Shown: piece after piece, positions 5,633 to 8,197 of the stretch
Layout: each line of letters begins with the position of its first letter
Numbering within the stretch: position 1 is the first letter of the stretch
DNA from: Smithella sp. ME-1
GTDB lineage: Bacteria > Desulfobacterota > Syntrophia > Syntrophales > Smithellaceae
DNA length: 8,197 bases
NCBI GenBank assembly: GCA_000495415.1
Contig: AWGX01000084.1
Span: forward strand, 1 to 8,197
Direction: 5' to 3'
Program-made: the position numbers and the translations under genes
Notes under the pieces: model-generated
What the model saw: the letters and a program-made list of their open reading frames with translations, nothing else
Databases searched by the model: none
What the model was told of the DNA's origin: nothing

Positions 5633-6502
5633 TTATTTCTTACCTGTGTAATCGTAAAATCCCTTGCCGCTTTTCATTCCCATTTCGCCGCGGTCGACGT
5701 ACTTCTTCAGTAAATCAGCGCTTGATTGCGCGTTTTGATCGTTGCGTTTCCTTGCCCAGAAATCGGTGACTCTCCACACAGTCTCCAGACCGATGTAATC
5801 CATTAATTCAAAAGGACCTAACGGCATAGCCGTGATTTCTTTCCACGAGCGATCCACATCTTCGGGAGATGCAATGTCCCGAGAAACCAGATTTAACGCG
5901 GCCAGCAGCCACGGATTGAGGAGCGAATTGAATAAATAACCTGCCTTTTCCTGTTTGAGAACGATGGGTATGTGCCCGATTAACTCGCTGAAGCGCCGGA
6001 CGGTTTCCACCGCTTCGGCAGAAGTGCCGGCGTGTCCCATCACATCCACCAGCTTAAAACCGGGATGAAAATGAAAAGCTAGGAAGCGATCGGGACGGTC
6101 GGTCTTGCCTGCATACATCGATGGCACCAGTGACGATGTGTTTGTGGTAAAGATAGTACGCTCCGGGCATACCTTGTTGAGCTTTCTAAAAAATTCTCCT
6201 TTAATGTCAGGGTCCTCCGGAATCGATTCACTGACCAGGTCAATATCAGCACCGGCAACAGCCAAGTCCGTTGTGGTTGTAATATTATTTTTGAATGACT
6301 CGGCTTTTTCCTTCGTTATAAATCCATTTGCAACCATCCTGTCTATCTTCTTATTCAGGCTCTCCTTCGCCTTCGCCAGAAATTCATCCTTAACGTCATA
6401 TAAAACTACTGCAAAGCCGCTTGTCACACAGGAAAGGCCGATGCTCTGTCCCATCGTTCCGGCTCCGGCAATAAGTACCTTTTTTATGTCTTCCGCTTTC
6501 AT
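5633..6502 (-). CDS. 3-hydroxyacyl-CoA dehydrogenase
   Basis: 289 aa cytoplasmic enzyme that oxidises 3-hydroxyacyl-CoA to 3-oxoacyl-CoA with NAD (or the reverse), as in beta-oxidation or butyryl-CoA formation. The N-terminal Rossmann fold has G13-A-G-T-M-G18 and an acidic residue (D36 in LYDVKD) typical of NAD preference. NTSS (121-124) supplies the catalytic Ser. H144-F-H146-P-G-F-K-L-V-D153 aligns with the usual HFFNP...KLVEV, and N192 aligns with the catalytic Asn. The C-terminal helical domain has MPLGPFELMDYIG (226-238) and GKGFYDY (279-285). Length is normal for stand-alone enzymes (about 280-290). Oddities: the loop after the catalytic His is about three residues short and Asp replaces the usual Glu partner. 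GAGGA lies 8 nt before the ATG. No other acyl-CoA gene is adjacent, so the substrate cannot be assigned. Confidence 0.9.
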   Translation of the reverse strand: MKAEDIKKVLIAGAGTMGQSIGLSCVTSGFAVVLYDVKDEFLAKAKESLNKKIDRMVANGFITKEKAESFKNNITTTTDLAVAGADIDLVSESIPEDPDIKGEFFRKLNKVCPERTIFTTNTSSLVPSMYAGKTDRPDRFLAFHFHPGFKLVDVMGHAGTSAEAVETVRRFSELIGHIPIVLKQEKAGYLFNSLLNPWLLAALNLVSRDIASPEDVDRSWKEITAMPLGPFELMDYIGLETVWRVTDFWARKRNDQNAQSSADLLKKYVDRGEMGMKSGKGFYDYTGKK

Positions 6503-6554
6503 GTTCTTTCTCCTCTTCTAATACAATGCTTTTCTATTCAAAATTCGGGTTTTG

Positions 6555-6583
6555 ATTTAATCTTATAAAAAGCAGATTTTCAA
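6555..6583 (-). promoter_or_regulatory. Candidate promoter for the dehydrogenase gene
   Basis: On the minus strand TTGAAA (6583-6578), a 17-nt spacer and TTAAAT (6560-6555) match 8 of 12 consensus positions. Leader about 45 nt. The surroundings are AT-rich, so chance matches are likely. Confidence 0.35.
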
Positions 6584-6694
6584 GAGGATAATTAATTACA
6601 GCACTCTGCCCTCTTTTTGTTTAGTTATTTCTTGAGTTTAGGCAAATCCATCCAAGACCTGAAATAAATGCATGACAAAGGAATAAAATTAATC

Positions 6695-6723
6695 TTGACA
6701 ATAGGACGTTCGTCCTATATATA
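6695..6723 (+). promoter_or_regulatory. lexA promoter
   Basis: TTGACA (6695-6700), a 17-nt spacer and TATATA (6718-6723) form a strong sigma70-type promoter. The predicted start falls 6-7 nt beyond the -10, at about 6729-6730, which coincides with the lexA ATG. A shorter register (TATATA at 6716-6721, spacer 15) is less likely. Confidence 0.7.
6701..6718. promoter_or_regulatory. Putative LexA operator
   Basis: ATAGGAC-GTTC-GTCCTAT is a perfect inverted repeat with 7-bp arms and a 4-bp centre. It occupies exactly the space between the -35 and -10 hexamers of lexA. LexA genes are normally autoregulated, so this is the expected place for the operator. The sequence differs from the enterobacterial CTGT-N8-ACAG and the Gram-positive GAAC-N4-GTTC boxes. 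The palindrome is seen directly; binding by the adjacent product is inferred. Confidence 0.65.
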
Positions 6724-6729
6724 GATTTC

Positions 6730-7317
6730 ATGAAGAAAAAAATGGATATTAATGCTGTGGAGCAAAAGTTTGCTTCCTTTTTTAAAGAACAAAGACGAAT
6801 GCCCACTTATTCGGAAATGCTTCCTCTTTTAGGTGTCAAAGCGAAAAGCGCTGCCGAATACTGGATAAAAAAACTTTTGGAGAAAGGCTCGCTGGAAAAA
6901 GACACAAAAGGTTTTCTGAAACCGTCACGGCTGTCTTTCCATCTGCCTGTTGTGGGTAATGTTGCGGCCGGATTCCCTTCGCCCGCGGAAGAAGAACTGC
7001 GGGACACAATGTCCTTCGATGAGTATCTGGTAAACAATCCGGCATCGTCTTTTATTCTATCCGTTACCGGCGATTCCATGATCGGCGAAGGAATAAAAGA
7101 CAAAGACCTGGTTATTGTGGAGCGAGGGAGAGAACCCAAAAACGGGGATATCATTCTGGCAGAAGTGGACGGTCGTTGGACAATGAAGTATTTCCACAAG
7201 AGAGGAAAAAAGATAACCCTGGAAGCAGCCAACCCGAAATATCCGCCGATTACTCCCCAGGAAGAATTACGCATCGCCGGCGTGATAACGGCGGTGGTGA
7301 GGAAATACCACAAATAA
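6730..7317 (+). CDS. lexA: LexA-type SOS repressor (S24 family)
   Basis: 195 aa. LexA represses DNA-damage genes and cleaves itself when RecA-ssDNA filaments form. The N-terminal winged-helix region (~7-67) shows PTYSEMLPLLGVKAKSAAEY and the following KKLLEKGSLEK, the arrangement of LexA DNA-binding domains. The C-terminal S24 domain contains the cleavage bond A80-G81 (in NVAAGFPSP), the nucleophile S116 (in TGDSM) and the base K153 (in TMKYF). Spacings between these three (36 and 37 residues) are close to those of E. coli LexA. Everything needed for self-cleavage is present. The recognition-helix region differs from E. coli, consistent with the different palindrome upstream. No Shine-Dalgarno sequence precedes the ATG, and the transcript is predicted to start at it; ATG codon 5 (6742) is an alternative. 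No dinB or imuA-like gene follows. Another S24 regulator cannot be fully excluded. Confidence 0.82.
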   Translation: MKKKMDINAVEQKFASFFKEQRRMPTYSEMLPLLGVKAKSAAEYWIKKLLEKGSLEKDTKGFLKPSRLSFHLPVVGNVAAGFPSPAEEELRDTMSFDEYLVNNPASSFILSVTGDSMIGEGIKDKDLVIVERGREPKNGDIILAEVDGRWTMKYFHKRGKKITLEAANPKYPPITPQEELRIAGVITAVVRKYHK

Positions 7318-7336
7318 AATTTCTATGTTGATTGTT

Positions 7337-7350
7337 GTTTAATATTAAAC
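7337..7350. repeat. AT-rich palindrome after lexA
   Basis: GTTTAATATTAAAC is a perfect 14-bp palindrome 19 nt after the lexA stop. It has no GC stem or following T-run, so it is not a convincing terminator; role unknown. Confidence 0.35.
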
Positions 7351-7387
7351 TAAATTCAAAATCGCAGATTGTGTAGAGGGGTGTTAG

Positions 7388-7405
7388 GCCGACAGAGCTG
7401 TCGGC
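7388..7405. repeat. GC-rich hairpin in the lexA 3' region
   Basis: GCCGACAG-AG-CTGTCGGC gives an 8-bp perfect stem, preceded by GTTAG and followed by GTTAA, with no T-run. It belongs to a cluster of structured sequences filling the gene-free stretch 7318-7575. Confidence 0.5.
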
Positions 7406-7417
7406 GTTAATGAGCCC

Positions 7418-7449
7418 CATGTTTTATAAACAACGTACTATGAAACATG
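7418..7449. repeat. Inverted repeat CATGTTT / AAACATG
   Basis: CATGTTT (7418-7424) and AAACATG (7443-7449) form 7-bp arms around an 18-nt spacer, between the two GC-containing hairpins. Role unknown. Confidence 0.35.
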
Positions 7450-7460
7450 ATAGGCGAATT

Positions 7461-7486
7461 ATCCCGAACGCGAAGCGATTCGGGAT
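7461..7486. repeat. Hairpin repeat ATCCCGAA / TTCGGGAT
   Basis: ATCCCGAA (7461-7468) pairs with TTCGGGAT (7479-7486). Inside, CGC (7469-7471) pairs with GCG (7475-7477) across a GAA loop, with A7478 bulged: an 11-bp stem in total. The 'CCCGAA...TTCGGG' form is typical of dispersed intergenic palindromes. A TATAAT (7498-7503) follows with no good -35; it is the only promoter hint for the next gene. Confidence 0.5.
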
Positions 7487-7575
7487 TGGTTCCTTATTAT
7501 AATTAGCATAGATCTATATAAACAATGTTCGCCGGACAGACCAAGTCAATTATCCTATGAACAGGAACGGCACAG

Positions 7576-8127
7576 TTGGAAACCTTCACAGAAAATAAAG
7601 CATTGGTAGAAAACCCGCATTACAATGATCAAAGGCAGAAAAGCCTTGCTGGTCTCCACGATGGTATGATCGATAAACCCATAATTAAAGTAATCAATGC
7701 TTTTAACAAACTGCCTTATTGTTTCACACTGCAGTGCTGCTATGGACATTTTATCTACGGTGGCCAGAATGATCCGCATAATCTGGAACCCTTGCCACTG
7801 ACAGATACCATTGCCAGAGTGGAGTACAGGATAGCTTACATCGCCCTCTGCATTGAAAACAGTGATTTGGGAAGGATGCTTTTTGATGCTTTGAAGGGAA
7901 TTGCGGATATTGACCCAGAGAACATCCAGTTCTGTTGTGCAGAATGGTTTTGGGAAAAACAGCTCAATTCTTATGCGTTACAGGTTGAACCAGACAGGTT
8001 CAAGTTTGAGGACAAGGCTATTGTCGATTACCAAGAGGCTTTGAAAATCGAAAAGATACGAAACGAGTTCTTTGTTCAGATAAAGGCGTTGCTTCAAAAA
8101 CAGCAATGGAGAGATAAGTCCGGCTAA
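7576..8127 (+). CDS. Conserved-looking protein of unknown function
   Basis: 183 aa, no signal peptide or membrane segment, so probably cytoplasmic. I do not recognise a named family with confidence. Visible features: LHDGMIDKPIIKVINAFNKLPYCFTLQCCYGHF (27-59, key residues C49, C54, C55, H58), an aliphatic/aromatic helix VEYRIAYIALCIENSDLGRML, a second double-Cys segment FCCAEWFWE (119-127), and a charged C-terminal helix (~150-178). The 'N.LPY..TL.CCYGH' stretch is loosely reminiscent of the TYW3 (tRNA wybutosine methyltransferase-like) motif 'TTSSCSGR', but this is a weak impression. The start is TTG 7576 because a stop lies 5 codons upstream in frame and AGGA (7562-7565) precedes it; ATG at residue 31 is the first internal Met. 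The TAA stop lies inside an attC-like stem. The ordered composition suggests a real gene. Confidence 0.7.
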   Translation: METFTENKALVENPHYNDQRQKSLAGLHDGMIDKPIIKVINAFNKLPYCFTLQCCYGHFIYGGQNDPHNLEPLPLTDTIARVEYRIAYIALCIENSDLGRMLFDALKGIADIDPENIQFCCAEWFWEKQLNSYALQVEPDRFKFEDKAIVDYQEALKIEKIRNEFFVQIKALLQKQQWRDKSG

Positions 8128-8154
8128 CGCCCGCTGCATGCTTTTCGTTATGCC
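8122..8154. repeat. Short attC-like stem overlapping the stop codon
   Basis: GGCTAACG (8122-8129) pairs over eight positions with CGTTATGCC (8146-8154), leaving T8151 extrahelical; the loop includes GCATGC. The TAA stop of the preceding gene lies within GGCTAAC. R-box-like ends with an extrahelical base recall integron attC sites. However, at 33 nt it is much shorter than known attC sites (about 55 or more) and has no clear inner L boxes. Confidence 0.3.
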
Positions 8155-8166
8155 TAAAGAAAGTTC

Positions 8167-8196
8167 TTGCGAATACTAAATAATGTACATTATAAT
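8167..8196 (+). promoter_or_regulatory. Candidate promoter with overlapping palindrome
   Basis: TTGCGA (8167-8172), an 18-nt spacer and a perfect TATAAT (8191-8196) lie at the window edge. The perfect palindrome ATAATGTACATTAT (8180-8193) overlaps the -10. It would serve a gene beyond the window. Confidence 0.35.
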
Positions 8197-8197
8197 G

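Noticed and set aside
6807..7313. A 168-codon open frame antisense to lexA
   Set aside because: It mirrors the lexA coding frame, is Ser/Arg/Pro-rich with no domain pattern, and has no ribosome site; lexA itself carries all family motifs.
7383..8154. Calling a confirmed integron gene cassette
   Set aside because: The downstream stem is too short for a known attC, there is no paired R box upstream of 7383, and no integrase or second cassette is in view; kept only as a low-confidence finding.

Overview
The window is bacterial chromosomal DNA with moderate, fairly AT-leaning composition. It looks like a Gram-negative anaerobe. A PBP1b-type bifunctional peptidoglycan synthase with a UB2H-like region, a lipobox lipoprotein, a beta-oxidation-type 3-hydroxyacyl-CoA dehydrogenase, a DUF1284 protein and intergenic repeats of the 'CGACCGAAGGGAGAAATCTT' type would fit a Desulfobacterota (syntroph-like deltaproteobacterial) genome. 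This placement is inference from gene content; no rRNA or other taxonomic marker is present. There is no phage, transposase or CRISPR array.

Layout. 1-124 is an imperfect-palindrome intergenic repeat. 170-2434 (-) is a class A penicillin-binding protein with a TTG start. It is divergent from 2708-3550 (+), a Cys-rich M23-like lipoprotein. The 273-bp gap between these two cell-wall genes holds a perfect FNR-type palindrome and two plus-strand promoters. A long hairpin at 3583-3616 separates the lipoprotein from the convergent DUF1284 gene, 3651-4073 (-). The next divergent gap (4074-4285) holds a near-consensus promoter whose spacer is filled by a perfect 14-bp palindrome. That promoter drives a probable two-gene unit: a lipocalin-like protein (4286-4750) and a zinc-ribbon/TM/TPR protein (4777-5604). 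A 3-hydroxyacyl-CoA dehydrogenase (5633-6502, -) converges on this unit.

6730-7317 (+) encodes a LexA-type repressor. Its promoter spacer contains an 18-bp palindrome, ATAGGAC-N4-GTCCTAT, a probable self-recognised operator unlike the well-known SOS boxes. The predicted transcript starts at or next to the ATG, so lexA may be leaderless. The region 7318-7575 holds several hairpin-forming repeats and no gene. The last gene, 7576-8127 (+), is a conserved-looking protein of unknown function; its stop codon lies inside a short attC-like stem. The window ends in another promoter-like sequence overlapping a palindrome.

Functional themes are envelope growth (PBP1b plus M23 lipoprotein), acyl-CoA metabolism, the SOS response, and proteins of unknown role. 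The most noteworthy observations are the lexA control region, the operator-like palindromes inside promoters, the shortened glycosyltransferase loop in the PBP, and the unknown terminal gene with recombination-site-like flanks. No clearly new multi-gene system is visible.
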